Shown here: positions 21,092 to 30,420 of the stretch, in pieces | Numbering within the stretch: the first letter of the stretch is position 1 | How the letters are laid out: the number at the start of each line of letters is the position of its first letter | Made by a program: the position numbers and the translations under genes | NCBI RefSeq assembly: GCF_001695575.1 | Contig: NZ_LUAX01000008.1 | Span: 248,001 to 312,000 of the forward strand | DNA length: 64,000 nt | Direction of reading: 5' to 3' | DNA from: Vibrio europaeus | GTDB taxonomy: Bacteria > Pseudomonadota > Gammaproteobacteria > Enterobacterales > Vibrionaceae | The notes under the pieces: generated by a model | The model's database searches: none | What the model saw: only the letters and a program-made list of their open reading frames with translations | Told to the model about the DNA's origin: nothing

Positions 21092-23644
21092 ATGATCCCC
21101 TTTATCAATAACGCTATGACAGGCCTCAGCGCTGTGTTTAAGGATGCAAAAAAGAGTCAGAACCATATGCATCAAGAGCTACCCTACCGCCACTACGACT
21201 ACACAGAAAACGTCTTCGACAATCGCACCTCTCGTGGCTTTGGTTTGCAAATCAGCGTGCTTGGCGGCGCAAATGACCAACTGATCATTTCACTCAACAA
21301 CCTGGTGACGACCCTCCCCCAAGGGAAAAAGTGGGATTACCAACTTCAGCTCGTTGGCCATAATCGGGTCGGTCACTACATCGATGCTAATGAGAAAGTG
21401 CTGGCGCAACGTGGCGGTATATTGGCTGAAATGGCCAAGCGGGATGCGCAGTACGCTCGTTATGCTGCCAAACAAGGGTTTTTCCACCATCAGAAGAACA
21501 ACCACTTCGACCTACGCGATTATGAGGCTTATTTCTTCGTATCAACGACCGGCAAAAAACCTGACGCGCTCAGAGACGTGCGAAGTGACGTGGAAACGGC
21601 CTTGGTTCAACTCGGGTTTGACACATTGACGGTTTACCCCGAAATGTTGTTATCGCATGTGGGTGACATTCTCAACTTTGACCCTGGGCAAGATAGACCG
21701 TTAACCCGCAACTACAACCCACTCGACCCGCTCAATCTCCAAGCCTTATCGCCCGATACCGAGTGCCTCATGCGCCGAGACCATTTGGCCCTTCGTCATA
21801 CCTCACCAAAGGGCGAAGAGGTAAAGACCCGAGTGGTCAGCATGGGGCTGTCTAAGCTGCCTCATGACTTCAGGCTGTACGGACTCCCCGAATGCTTTGC
21901 CTCGATTCGCAATGTCAGCCGCACAATAGTGTGCCCGCACATGCTCACACTGAACTTCCGTTGTGAGCCGACAGGAAAACAAGAAGCCGATAACAACAAC
22001 AAAATCAATGACCTAACAAAAACCGTTGAGTCAAAAATGGTGTTATTGGCGCCAACGGCTAAAGAGGAACTCAAAGAGCGAAAAGACATTCAGGCAGGAC
22101 TCAACGGCAAAGAGTTTATTGTCACTTCAATGGCATTCACGCTTACGCTGTTCACTCAGGACACCCGGCAGCGCCAAGACGTCCAAGCCGCCAAAAACGC
22201 CTTTGAGGGCGCGGGACTCAACCTCATCACACTGAACATGCTGCAATCGCAATCCCTACTCTCTGTTTTGCCTTTCATGATGAGTGATGGGTTTTGGAAT
22301 GACGCAAAGAAAGCGGGGCGAGTGCGAACGTTGAAAAGTTCAAACCTGGTGAACTTTTTCCCCCTGGTGTTGGACTTCAAGCGTTTAAAGCCCGGAATGT
22401 TACTGCCGACCATGCGCCAACAAATCTCCTTCTTTGATGCGTTTACGTGTGGCAGTGATAACCAAAACATCGCGCTGACGGGGGGATCGGGCGCAGGGAA
22501 GAGTTTCCTGGTTCAAGAAATCGCGAGATGCGTCTACGCCATGATGGGCAAGGTTTGGATCTTGGACAAAGGGGAGAGCTACAAGAAGCTCACGCTCATG
22601 TTGGGCGGAACCTACATGACCCACCAAAATATCTACCTGAGCCCGTTTACGCATCTGGGTAAGATCGCCGATGGCCAAACGTTTGTCGATGAGCATGGCC
22701 AAGAAGTCAACCCACTGGCCGAGGCACTGCATAACATCACGGCGCTGTTTACGACCATCGCCTCACCTTATGATCCGCTCACCAGTTATCAGCAAACCAT
22801 TTTGGGCAGCGCCATCGTCACGGCCTGGGAACGCAACAAAACAGCAACACGCGTCGACGATGTCCGAGAAGCGCTTTTGGAAAAATATCAAGAGCTCGAG
22901 GACATCCGTATTCGCGATATCGCCGTTCAACTCGAACAGTATTGTACCGGCGGGATCCATGACGAGCTGTTTAATCAACCTTCCATGCTCGATCCCAATG
23001 TCCACTTTACGACCCTAGAGCTTGACGGTTTTTCACCGAGCGTCCTACGCAGTGTAATTTTTGCTCTGATTGTCACCATCAATCAGCAAATGTACCTGTC
23101 TGGCAGTCGCTCTACACCGAAAATGTGCATCATTGAAGAGGCATGGAGCTTACTCTCTGGCAGCAACAAACAAGCGCAAGAATTCATTAACCAAGGTTAT
23201 CGTACCGCACGTAAGTTTGGCGGCTCCTTCTGCACAGTCACGCAAGGTATCGATGACTTTTTCGCCAATGAGGAAGCTAAAGCGTGTTACAACAACTCCG
23301 ATATCCACTTCATTCTGCGTCAAGGCGAAGGATTCAATAAATACGTAATGGACAACCCCAATGCCTTCACGCGATTGGAAAAAGACCTCATTCAGCGCTT
23401 TGAGAAATCCTCCACCGCAGGGTACAGCAGTGTGCGGGTGAAAGCCGGTGGACACGTCTCATATCACCGATTTTTCGCGGATCCCGTCAAACGGGCCATG
23501 TATTCCACCGAGCCTAATGAATACGAGTACTGTGAAAAACTATACCAGAGCGGGATGACGATCAGCGACGCCGTTAACCAAACCTCAATGCACTTCTATG
23601 GAGAGCAAATCCGTGAATTCGAATCGCATCTTGCCTCCTTGTAG
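21092..23644 (+). CDS. traC: T4SS ATPase TraC (VirB4-like)
   Basis: An 850-aa cytoplasmic/inner-membrane ATPase powering pilus assembly. Walker A GGSGAGKS at about residues 463-470; Walker B MCIIEEAWSLL near 678; then the TraC-type RTARKFGGSFCTVTQGIDD sensor region. The N-terminal half carries the usual TraC domain (YRHYDYTENVFDNRTSRGFG). It is full length, 3 bp after traV, and its end overlaps the start of traW. Confidence 0.95.
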   Translation: MIPFINNAMTGLSAVFKDAKKSQNHMHQELPYRHYDYTENVFDNRTSRGFGLQISVLGGANDQLIISLNNLVTTLPQGKKWDYQLQLVGHNRVGHYIDANEKVLAQRGGILAEMAKRDAQYARYAAKQGFFHHQKNNHFDLRDYEAYFFVSTTGKKPDALRDVRSDVETALVQLGFDTLTVYPEMLLSHVGDILNFDPGQDRPLTRNYNPLDPLNLQALSPDTECLMRRDHLALRHTSPKGEEVKTRVVSMGLSKLPHDFRLYGLPECFASIRNVSRTIVCPHMLTLNFRCEPTGKQEADNNNKINDLTKTVESKMVLLAPTAKEELKERKDIQAGLNGKEFIVTSMAFTLTLFTQDTRQRQDVQAAKNAFEGAGLNLITLNMLQSQSLLSVLPFMMSDGFWNDAKKAGRVRTLKSSNLVNFFPLVLDFKRLKPGMLLPTMRQQISFFDAFTCGSDNQNIALTGGSGAGKSFLVQEIARCVYAMMGKVWILDKGESYKKLTLMLGGTYMTHQNIYLSPFTHLGKIADGQTFVDEHGQEVNPLAEALHNITALFTTIASPYDPLTSYQQTILGSAIVTAWERNKTATRVDDVREALLEKYQELEDIRIRDIAVQLEQYCTGGIHDELFNQPSMLDPNVHFTTLELDGFSPSVLRSVIFALIVTINQQMYLSGSRSTPKMCIIEEAWSLLSGSNKQAQEFINQGYRTARKFGGSFCTVTQGIDDFFANEEAKACYNNSDIHFILRQGEGFNKYVMDNPNAFTRLEKDLIQRFEKSSTAGYSSVRVKAGGHVSYHRFFADPVKRAMYSTEPNEYEYCEKLYQSGMTISDAVNQTSMHFYGEQIREFESHLASL

Positions 23645-24323
23645 GCACACCCTGTGTCTCGCCTTAATCTGCACCACCACCATGGCCAGCTCGAAAGACT
23701 TTGGGATCATAGGACCCACCTTTCCAATCGGTGAAATAGACATGTTGCAATGGATTGAACAACGACTGAAACACTTCGAACGCACAGGCAAACTGGCGGA
23801 TCTGCAAAACGAATTTCAATCCAGAGTGAAACGTAAGGTCCAAAACCCACCTCCTCTGCCATTGAGTACCACCACCACGCCAGAAACGTTCTACGTTAAC
23901 CCGAGCCTGACCTTTCCAGCACCAGTGCTCCATCCACAAACAGGCGAAATTATTGCGGCTAAAGGGCAAACCATCAATCCATTTGATAGCACAACCTGGC
24001 CAACCAAGCACGCCGAGGGGTTTCCCAACGTTGAGCTATCCAAAGTGTTGCTGTTTCTCGATGCGCGCGATGCAAAGCAAAGAGCCTTTGCCAAGCAATT
24101 TACCCACAAAAAGCCCATCAAATACGTCCTAACCGGTGGCCATATTGAGCAAACCGCGCAACTGTTAGGAGCACGGATTTATCACGCGCAAGACGGTTTT
24201 ATTACCCACAAACTCCACATCAAACACGTCCCGTCACTGGCTTACCAAGAGGGCGTCCGTTGGCGGATTGATGAATTTGATGTGTCCTCGTTAAGCGAGG
24301 AGGATGCAGAACCTACGCCCTAA
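23613..24323 (+). CDS. traW: Conjugation protein TraW
   Basis: A periplasmic pilus-assembly protein of 236 aa from GTG 23613 (GGAG about 9 bp upstream); ATG 23598 is an alternative. Signal-like segment HTLCLALICTTTMAS, then FGIIGPTFPIGEIDMLQWIEQRL, which is the TraW signature. The C-terminal part has LLFLDARDAKQRAFAK and PIKYVLTGGHIEQTAQLL. The gene overlaps traC by 32 bp from the GTG. Confidence 0.9.
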   Translation: MNSNRILPPCRHTLCLALICTTTMASSKDFGIIGPTFPIGEIDMLQWIEQRLKHFERTGKLADLQNEFQSRVKRKVQNPPPLPLSTTTTPETFYVNPSLTFPAPVLHPQTGEIIAAKGQTINPFDSTTWPTKHAEGFPNVELSKVLLFLDARDAKQRAFAKQFTHKKPIKYVLTGGHIEQTAQLLGARIYHAQDGFITHKLHIKHVPSLAYQEGVRWRIDEFDVSSLSEEDAEPTP

Positions 24324-24332
24324 GGAGGCATC

Positions 24333-25328
24333 ATGAAACCTTGGTTCGTTCTAACGCTGCTTCTCATCAGTAACCAAGCAACCACAAAGGGAGCCGCGTG
24401 TGTGAGTCGGTTCATTAACCCTTTAACCGATATCTGTTGGAACTGTTTATTTCCTATGACGATTGGTTCGGCAACCGTTGTGCCTTCACACTACCCTGAC
24501 ACCAATAACCCAGCCTCCCCTATTTCCTACTGTCCTAAGCCGCCGCCCATATTCATGCAAATCGGATTAAACATTGGCTACTGGGAGCCTTATGCCCTCA
24601 CCGATGTCACTCGCGTTCCTTACTGCATGGTCAATATGGGAATAAAGCTGGGCGGCGCGAACCAACAGAAAATGGGCGGGCGCGTCACGGCAAGAGACAG
24701 TGACAGCAGTGATGGTGGATTTTATCACGCTCATTGGTACAGATATCCCGTCATTTGGTGGCTGCAACTGTTGCAATCCACCGCCTGTATGACCACGGAC
24801 AGTTTTGATATCGCCTACATGACAGAAATTGATCCCCTATGGGGTGATGACGAACTCTCGTTAGTCCTCAACCCCGAAGCGCTGTTGTTTGGCAACCTGA
24901 TTGCTCAGCTCGCGTGTGTGCCAGAGGCCATGCTTACCGCATCCAATACCACCTTACCGATGGATGCCCTCTTTTGGTGTCTGGGCGCTCAAGGCAGCGC
25001 CTATCCATTAACGGGAACAACCAACTATCGCGACACCCCAATCCAAGCAGGGACGCTTATCATGGAACGGCTCAACTATAAGCTCCATAGACAGGGCATG
25101 ATCATGGAAACACGCGGTGAAGATGGCGCCATCTGCTACCAATATCCCACCCCAATCCTGCCTAAATCTCGATACCGCTATCAAATGACCGGACCGATCC
25201 CAGATGCGAGATGGTGCCACCCCTATACCACCACCACAACCCTTTGGGAGTCGGGCCATGATAACCCTGTGACAGGGGATAACTTTGGGTTTGCTCAATG
25301 GCGAAAGCGAAACTGCGTATTTTTATAA
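24333..25328 (+). CDS. traU: Conjugation protein TraU
   Basis: A 331-aa periplasmic protein needed for DNA transfer. Cys-rich, with the family marks CVSRFINPLTDICWNCLFPMTIG, YWEPYALTDVTRVPYCMVNMG and a C-terminal FGFAQWRKRNCVFL. TAAGGAGG stands before the ATG. A signal-like N-terminus is present (MKPWFVLTLLLISNQATTKGAA). The 117 bp after it hold no convincing gene. Confidence 0.93.
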   Translation: MKPWFVLTLLLISNQATTKGAACVSRFINPLTDICWNCLFPMTIGSATVVPSHYPDTNNPASPISYCPKPPPIFMQIGLNIGYWEPYALTDVTRVPYCMVNMGIKLGGANQQKMGGRVTARDSDSSDGGFYHAHWYRYPVIWWLQLLQSTACMTTDSFDIAYMTEIDPLWGDDELSLVLNPEALLFGNLIAQLACVPEAMLTASNTTLPMDALFWCLGAQGSAYPLTGTTNYRDTPIQAGTLIMERLNYKLHRQGMIMETRGEDGAICYQYPTPILPKSRYRYQMTGPIPDARWCHPYTTTTTLWESGHDNPVTGDNFGFAQWRKRNCVFL

Positions 25329-25445
25329 CCCTAAAGACCGACAAGCGCTCCCCTTTCGCCAATCAACGTCTTCGCCCCTCAGACAACCGATCTGGTCAAC
25401 CTGAGCATGGCCAGTGTCAAGGTGTGAATCAATCGGAGAACACTC

Positions 25446-26120
25446 ATGAAAACGCTCATCTTGCCTTTATTGGCAGTCTGGTTCAGTGCCCAGAGCCAGG
25501 CTTATACAGAAGAATTGAACGTTTTGGCGGCGCGCGAGCATGCCATGATGCCCTCCCCTCCTGCGCTAAATGGGAGTAAGGTGTGGGATAAGGCCAGACA
25601 ACATCAGCAAGCGACGACAGAGTTGGGTCGACACATTCAATCTCTGGCGAAACCCAACGCCTTAACCAAACTGCTCAACACTTCGCCGCCGACCCAAAAT
25701 CCCGACCGTGCGCCAAAAGGCGTGATGGTGTTTGTCTCCCTCACGATGCCAAGCCCCTCTCTGAAACAATTGCTCAAGCAAAGTGAACGAACGGGCGTCC
25801 CGATGGTGATCCGTGGTGTTCTGCCGAAAGGATTTCCGGCCACCACAGCGCGGATCAGCCAACTGATAGGCATCCACCGTAAGAAGCCCATCCAAGCGGG
25901 CTTTTCGATAAGTCCCGAATGGTTTCGGCGGTTCAATGTCGAACGTGTTCCGGCTTTCGTTTCTGTCAAAGCGGGCCGCTGTTTCCCCAAGCAAGCCTGC
26001 AACCCCAAAGACTACGACATTGTCTACGGGAATCTCTCACTCTATCAAGCCCTCGAGGTGCTCACGCAAGGAGACACCGGAGACAACGCGAGGGAGCTCT
26101 TGACAAGGTTAGAACAATGA
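25446..26120 (+). CDS. trbC: Conjugation protein TrbC (type F)
   Basis: A 224-aa periplasmic protein with signal peptide (cleavage after SQA). The C-terminal half has a thioredoxin-like plan: GVMVFVSLTMPSPSLKQLLKQ, MVIRGVLPKGF, RFNVERVPAFVSV. This is the F-type TrbC, not the VirB2-like TrbC of P-type systems. Its stop overlaps the traN start (ATGA). Confidence 0.9.
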   Translation: MKTLILPLLAVWFSAQSQAYTEELNVLAAREHAMMPSPPALNGSKVWDKARQHQQATTELGRHIQSLAKPNALTKLLNTSPPTQNPDRAPKGVMVFVSLTMPSPSLKQLLKQSERTGVPMVIRGVLPKGFPATTARISQLIGIHRKKPIQAGFSISPEWFRRFNVERVPAFVSVKAGRCFPKQACNPKDYDIVYGNLSLYQALEVLTQGDTGDNARELLTRLEQ

Positions 26121-27838
26121 ACAAGGTACTCATTCTGGCCTTCGTCCTTCTGACAGTGAATGTGATGGCCAACCAAAAGCAGCCCTTCAATGAGTCGGCC
26201 AACTGGGCAAAGCAAACCGCCAAAAACATGCTAGAACCAAACCAAATCCCACTCGATGTGAACGACTACTGTCAAGACGCGACCTGCCGCGCCAAAGTGA
26301 TCAATCCCGACGAGACATCGCTCAATGATGGCAATATGGAAACAAAGGCAGCCCAAGCCTTTGCGGCCAGTGACTTCGCCCAAGGTATCCGTAAGAACAC
26401 CAACAAGAAACGTCCCGATTTTAGGCATGATGAGAGCCTGCGTTATGCACTCCTTGGTCAAGAAAACGCGTTTGAGATCAGCCATGGACAATCCAATAAG
26501 TACGTCAATTGCGAGCGCGATACACAGTGTTTGTTTGACGACGTCGAAAAAACATGTCACGCCCCAACTCATACCCCGGTCCCTTGTTATAAAACCCCTC
26601 GTTTCACACCGGAGATCATCGCCCCAAGCTACCAATGCGACGCAGGCCAATTAACGGGGCACCGCTGCCTGCGTTATCGCAATGAGTGTCGGTATAGTTC
26701 GCGTGACCGTTGGATCGTTTCTCATCAATGTCAATCAGCCACGAGGAACTATGGATTGTGGAACGGAAACATGGTTCGAGCCCCATTTTTCAAAGGCCGA
26801 TTACGCACGACCAGAAGCACGCCGTGCGAACGCGGCGGTGCCACCGCCTCTTTCACCAGTTATGACATTTGCCGGCAGGTGGCTTATTACATCCCGGCCA
26901 CTCCTGTCTGCCCTGCAGGCTATAGTCTCAGCGGCAATCAATGCGTTAAAAATCACGTTGACTGGCGCGTCGAATGCACCTTAATCAAAGCGTGTCAGCC
27001 CCTGAGTCAACGATGCATCGAGGGGGCCGCGTCTCGGATGATAAACGGCGTCGCGACCTACTTACCGTGTTGGAAATATGAAGTACGACATGAATGCGAT
27101 TTACCGGATAACTGTGGCCAATACGCCGAATGCAAAGAAGACAAACGGGAATGCAGCCTCAAGCAAAACGGGGTCTGCATTGAAGAAAAAGTGACCCACA
27201 CCTGTACTAAAAAAACCTGCCGCACAATGACACTGAACTGTGGAGAGCAATCCTTCTGTCTCGATGGGGAGTGTTACGACCCACTCCCAACCCTCAATCG
27301 CCACTTTGATCAATCCGCCGCCGCGTTAGCGGCGCTCGGAGAAGCAGCTAAAGGGCTAGGTGACCCACCAAACATTTTCTCGGGAGAGCCCATGCAATGT
27401 TCCAAAAAAGCGGCGAGCATCGCGAATTGCTGTCGGGATAGCGGTTGGGGCACCGATGCGGGTCTCGTGACTTGCAATGAAGAAGAAAAAGCCCTGATCC
27501 GCGCCAAAGACAAAGGACTCACGCTGTATGTGGGGGAATATTGCGCAGAAAAAATCTTAGGCGCGTGCCTGCGTAAAAAGCGCTCATACTGCGCGTATGA
27601 CAGTCGATTGGGCAAAATCATCCAAGAGCAAGGCGCTATCAATCAACTCGGTAAAACGCTCGGCTCGGCAGAGAGCCCGACCTGTCCGGCCCTCACCCCA
27701 GAAGAACTCGGGCAAATCAACTTTGACCGCATCGACTTCAGCGAGTTTTACCCCGAGCTTCACAGCAGGATCCATCTCCCTGATCCGAATGTTATCAAGC
27801 AGCGGATCCAGAATTCCTTGTCGGGAGAGGCCAACTAG
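26117..27838 (+). CDS. traN: Mating-pair stabilisation protein TraN
   Basis: A 573-aa outer-membrane adhesin with signal peptide (cleavage near VMA) and more than 40 cysteines, as in TraN of F-type systems. TraN stabilises mating pairs through recipient surface receptors, so its middle region (about 150-330) is the likely specificity segment. It closes with ILGACLRKKRSYCAYDSRLGKIIQEQG, the conserved C-terminal motif. ATG 26117 overlaps the trbC stop; the longer frame from 25919 lies inside trbC. Confidence 0.92.
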   Translation: MNKVLILAFVLLTVNVMANQKQPFNESANWAKQTAKNMLEPNQIPLDVNDYCQDATCRAKVINPDETSLNDGNMETKAAQAFAASDFAQGIRKNTNKKRPDFRHDESLRYALLGQENAFEISHGQSNKYVNCERDTQCLFDDVEKTCHAPTHTPVPCYKTPRFTPEIIAPSYQCDAGQLTGHRCLRYRNECRYSSRDRWIVSHQCQSATRNYGLWNGNMVRAPFFKGRLRTTRSTPCERGGATASFTSYDICRQVAYYIPATPVCPAGYSLSGNQCVKNHVDWRVECTLIKACQPLSQRCIEGAASRMINGVATYLPCWKYEVRHECDLPDNCGQYAECKEDKRECSLKQNGVCIEEKVTHTCTKKTCRTMTLNCGEQSFCLDGECYDPLPTLNRHFDQSAAALAALGEAAKGLGDPPNIFSGEPMQCSKKAASIANCCRDSGWGTDAGLVTCNEEEKALIRAKDKGLTLYVGEYCAEKILGACLRKKRSYCAYDSRLGKIIQEQGAINQLGKTLGSAESPTCPALTPEELGQINFDRIDFSEFYPELHSRIHLPDPNVIKQRIQNSLSGEAN

Positions 27839-27850
27839 CAAGGAAGGACT

Positions 27851-28621
27851 ATGATGTGGCAACGATTGATCGCACTGCTTATTGCCGTGTTTTATTGTCT
27901 CCCCACCGGCGGCCACCCAATACCGCCGGGTTGGCGTTTTTACAACGAACCCAAACCAGCTAACCCCGTCACGCCGAAAAAGTTACCCGCTCCGATGCCG
28001 GCCAATACTACTCAGACCCTAATGAGTGCCACCGAGCAGCTAGCGTGGTTTAAAAAGCAGTGGAACGAAGCCAACGCCGCGGCCACCATTGACCCGAAAA
28101 ACAAACAGAAGGTCAGGCGTTTTCTCGCGCTTAATCGCTACATTACGTCACAAACCGACCAAATAGGGATGACCTTCAAACAACTGTTGGTCGAGCACCC
28201 TGAGCTGTCCTACACGCGAGAGCATCCCACCGAGCAAACCGCTCGCCAATCCTACCTTGCCGCACTGGAAACCAAGCATAAAAACACAGTGCGCGAAATG
28301 GCCAGGCAAGGATGGGGACTGTTTTTTGTTTATGAAGGACACGATGCCATCACGCAGCAGTTGGCGCCTTCTATTCAGTCTTTTGCGGACGCTTACGACT
28401 TAGCGCTACTCGGGCTGAGCGAGGATGACCAATTCATTACTGCCATCCGAGAGAACCGGCACAACCAGGGCAAGATAGCCGCCGATTTTACCCCGGCCTT
28501 ATTCCTGGTCAACCCCAACACCAAAGAGATAAAACCGCTCGCTTATGGATATATCTCGCGCTCTCGGTTGCTGCAACGCTTCTACAACGTCGCCACCGAT
28601 TTTTCACAATCCAATTACTGA
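27851..28621 (+). CDS. traF: Conjugation protein TraF (type F)
   Basis: A 256-aa periplasmic protein with signal peptide. GWRFYNEP near the mature N-terminus and a C-terminal thioredoxin fold (WGLFFVYEGHDAITQQLAPSIQSFA, FTPALFLVNPNTKEI) are typical. Like F TraF it has no CxxC, so redox work probably falls to TrbB. AAGGAAGG precedes the ATG. Confidence 0.9.
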   Translation: MMWQRLIALLIAVFYCLPTGGHPIPPGWRFYNEPKPANPVTPKKLPAPMPANTTQTLMSATEQLAWFKKQWNEANAAATIDPKNKQKVRRFLALNRYITSQTDQIGMTFKQLLVEHPELSYTREHPTEQTARQSYLAALETKHKNTVREMARQGWGLFFVYEGHDAITQQLAPSIQSFADAYDLALLGLSEDDQFITAIRENRHNQGKIAADFTPALFLVNPNTKEIKPLAYGYISRSRLLQRFYNVATDFSQSNY

Positions 28622-28636
28622 CCCCGGAGAGCCATT

Positions 28637-29044
28637 ATGCGTGTCCTGTCGATCTTGTTTGTTTGGCTGAGCCTGTCAGGCTCCTCTTCGCACACGGCGA
28701 AGAACCATGAGTATGCGCTCGTGTTCCTGATGCAAAGCAGTTGCCCGTACTGCCACATCGTGGCACCAAGCATCACCCACGTCTCTCGACAGTTAGGGTT
28801 AACCGTTTACACCTTCACCTTAGACGGCGGTGGGCTGCCCGGCTTTCAGGTGCCTATCCCTGTCACCCAGACAATTCGAGAGAAATTCCTCAGCGTGAGC
28901 AATGTTGTGCCAGCGACCTTTCTGATCAACGTCAACAGCCAAAAATTCACCCCCATCAGCCGAGGAGAGGTGGATTACGCCACCCTGTACCGTGGGCTCT
29001 CGAACGCCCTAAACGATCCCCAAGTGAGGAAGGCGCTGCAATGA
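28637..29044 (+). CDS. trbB: Thiol-disulfide isomerase TrbB
   Basis: A 135-aa periplasmic thioredoxin-like protein with signal segment and active site CPYC (in QSSCPYCHIVAPS), plus the cis-Pro loop VVPATFLINV. It probably helps fold Cys-rich TraN, TraU and TraH. It overlaps traH by ATGA. Confidence 0.9.
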   Translation: MRVLSILFVWLSLSGSSSHTAKNHEYALVFLMQSSCPYCHIVAPSITHVSRQLGLTVYTFTLDGGGLPGFQVPIPVTQTIREKFLSVSNVVPATFLINVNSQKFTPISRGEVDYATLYRGLSNALNDPQVRKALQ

Positions 29045-30417
29045 GTCCTGCCACTCGACATGTCCTCAAGGGCGCACTCACGCTCATGATGTGTCCCTTA
29101 GCGCAAGCCAGTACCAGCAGTTCGTTGCAACAGTTCTTCGACGATTCGGGTTACAACGCCAACGTCACCAACCCAATGGCTTACCAAGGGCAAAGTGCGA
29201 ATTACTACAGCGGCGGCTCGTTATTTGTTCGCACGAAAATCGTCAATGCGCAATGGGTGAATGCCACGGTGCCCTCCGTCAGTGCGGGCTGCAGCGGCAT
29301 TGATATGTTCATGGGGGGCTTCTCTCATATCAGCTCGGATGAACTGACCAAACTCGGCAAGGCCATCATTCACAACGCACCGCCGTTTATCGTGGATTTA
29401 GCCCTGCAAACGTGGGCGCCTCAGTTGAAACAAAACATGGATAAGCTGCAGGCGGTGGCCGATAAGTGGCTCAACCAATCGATCAATTCTTGTGAAGCCG
29501 CGCAAGCGACGATTGGCGGCTTAGCGGCCTTGACCGCCCCTGCCACGAAAAAGCACGTGTGTGCCACATTAGGTACGCAAAACAACGCCTTTGCCGATTG
29601 GGTCGAAGCCGCCTCAAAGTGTAACAACGATACCACGGTCAACGGGCAGCTTGACGCGGCCAACAATGATCCCGCTCTGAACGCGATGACCATGCGTAGC
29701 CACAACATCGTCTGGTCCGCCATCATGAAAAATGCCTACTTCAGTAGCGACACGGACCTGGCGCAATTTGCCATGAGCTTGTCGGGCACCTTTGTGTACG
29801 ACAAAAATGGCCAGCCCCGTTTCTACCCTAGCCTGCTGACTAACGACAACAATATGGTCGATGCGTTACTCAATGGCGGTGACATCCAGCGCTATCAATG
29901 CGGAGACACCTCAACGGAAGGCTGCTTAACGCTCACAGTGAGAAAAGTCACCATCCCGGCCGACACGGCATTTAAGGTTCAATTGCAAAAACAGCTCGAT
30001 ACCTTATGGCAAAGCGTCCTGACCGACCAAGCCCTTATCGACAAGCAGAAAGGGTTCATTGAGCTTATCCACACCCCCGTCTTGAAGTTTTTCTTCGACA
30101 ATGCGGCGGTCGGTGCCGTGCCGAACACCCCGGCGTACGCCAACCTGCTCGCCATAGAACTGTTGAATCGCTACCTGTCCAATACGCTGAATCTAGTCGA
30201 GCACGCCCTGTCGGCGTCCAACAGCAGCCTAGCCAATCTCGAAGCGATCAAGAATGATACGGCGAGAGCGAAACAGTTCATGGTTGGTTTAACGCAAGAC
30301 GCGATGAGCTTGATCAACGCACAAAACGCCTTGATTGCCGCGGAACGCGAGACACAGCGCACAGGCAAAAAGCAGCTGTCGAAACTCATTCCCCATCCCG
30401 AAGATTACCAGGACTGA
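29041..30417 (+). CDS. traH: Conjugation protein TraH
   Basis: A 458-aa periplasmic/outer-membrane pilus protein. Marks include SLQQFFDDSGYNANVTNPMAYQGQ and YSGGSLFVRT near the N-terminus, SAGCSGIDMFMGGFSHIS, and a C-terminal coiled coil. The start is ATG 29041, overlapping the trbB stop; the longer frame from 28741 lies inside trbB. Confidence 0.92.
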   Translation: MSPATRHVLKGALTLMMCPLAQASTSSSLQQFFDDSGYNANVTNPMAYQGQSANYYSGGSLFVRTKIVNAQWVNATVPSVSAGCSGIDMFMGGFSHISSDELTKLGKAIIHNAPPFIVDLALQTWAPQLKQNMDKLQAVADKWLNQSINSCEAAQATIGGLAALTAPATKKHVCATLGTQNNAFADWVEAASKCNNDTTVNGQLDAANNDPALNAMTMRSHNIVWSAIMKNAYFSSDTDLAQFAMSLSGTFVYDKNGQPRFYPSLLTNDNNMVDALLNGGDIQRYQCGDTSTEGCLTLTVRKVTIPADTAFKVQLQKQLDTLWQSVLTDQALIDKQKGFIELIHTPVLKFFFDNAAVGAVPNTPAYANLLAIELLNRYLSNTLNLVEHALSASNSSLANLEAIKNDTARAKQFMVGLTQDAMSLINAQNALIAAERETQRTGKKQLSKLIPHPEDYQD

Positions 30418-30420
30418 CCG

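Noticed and set aside
25298..25579. 93-codon frame between traU and trbC
   Set aside because: It overlaps both genes; its residues lack family marks and ribosome support.
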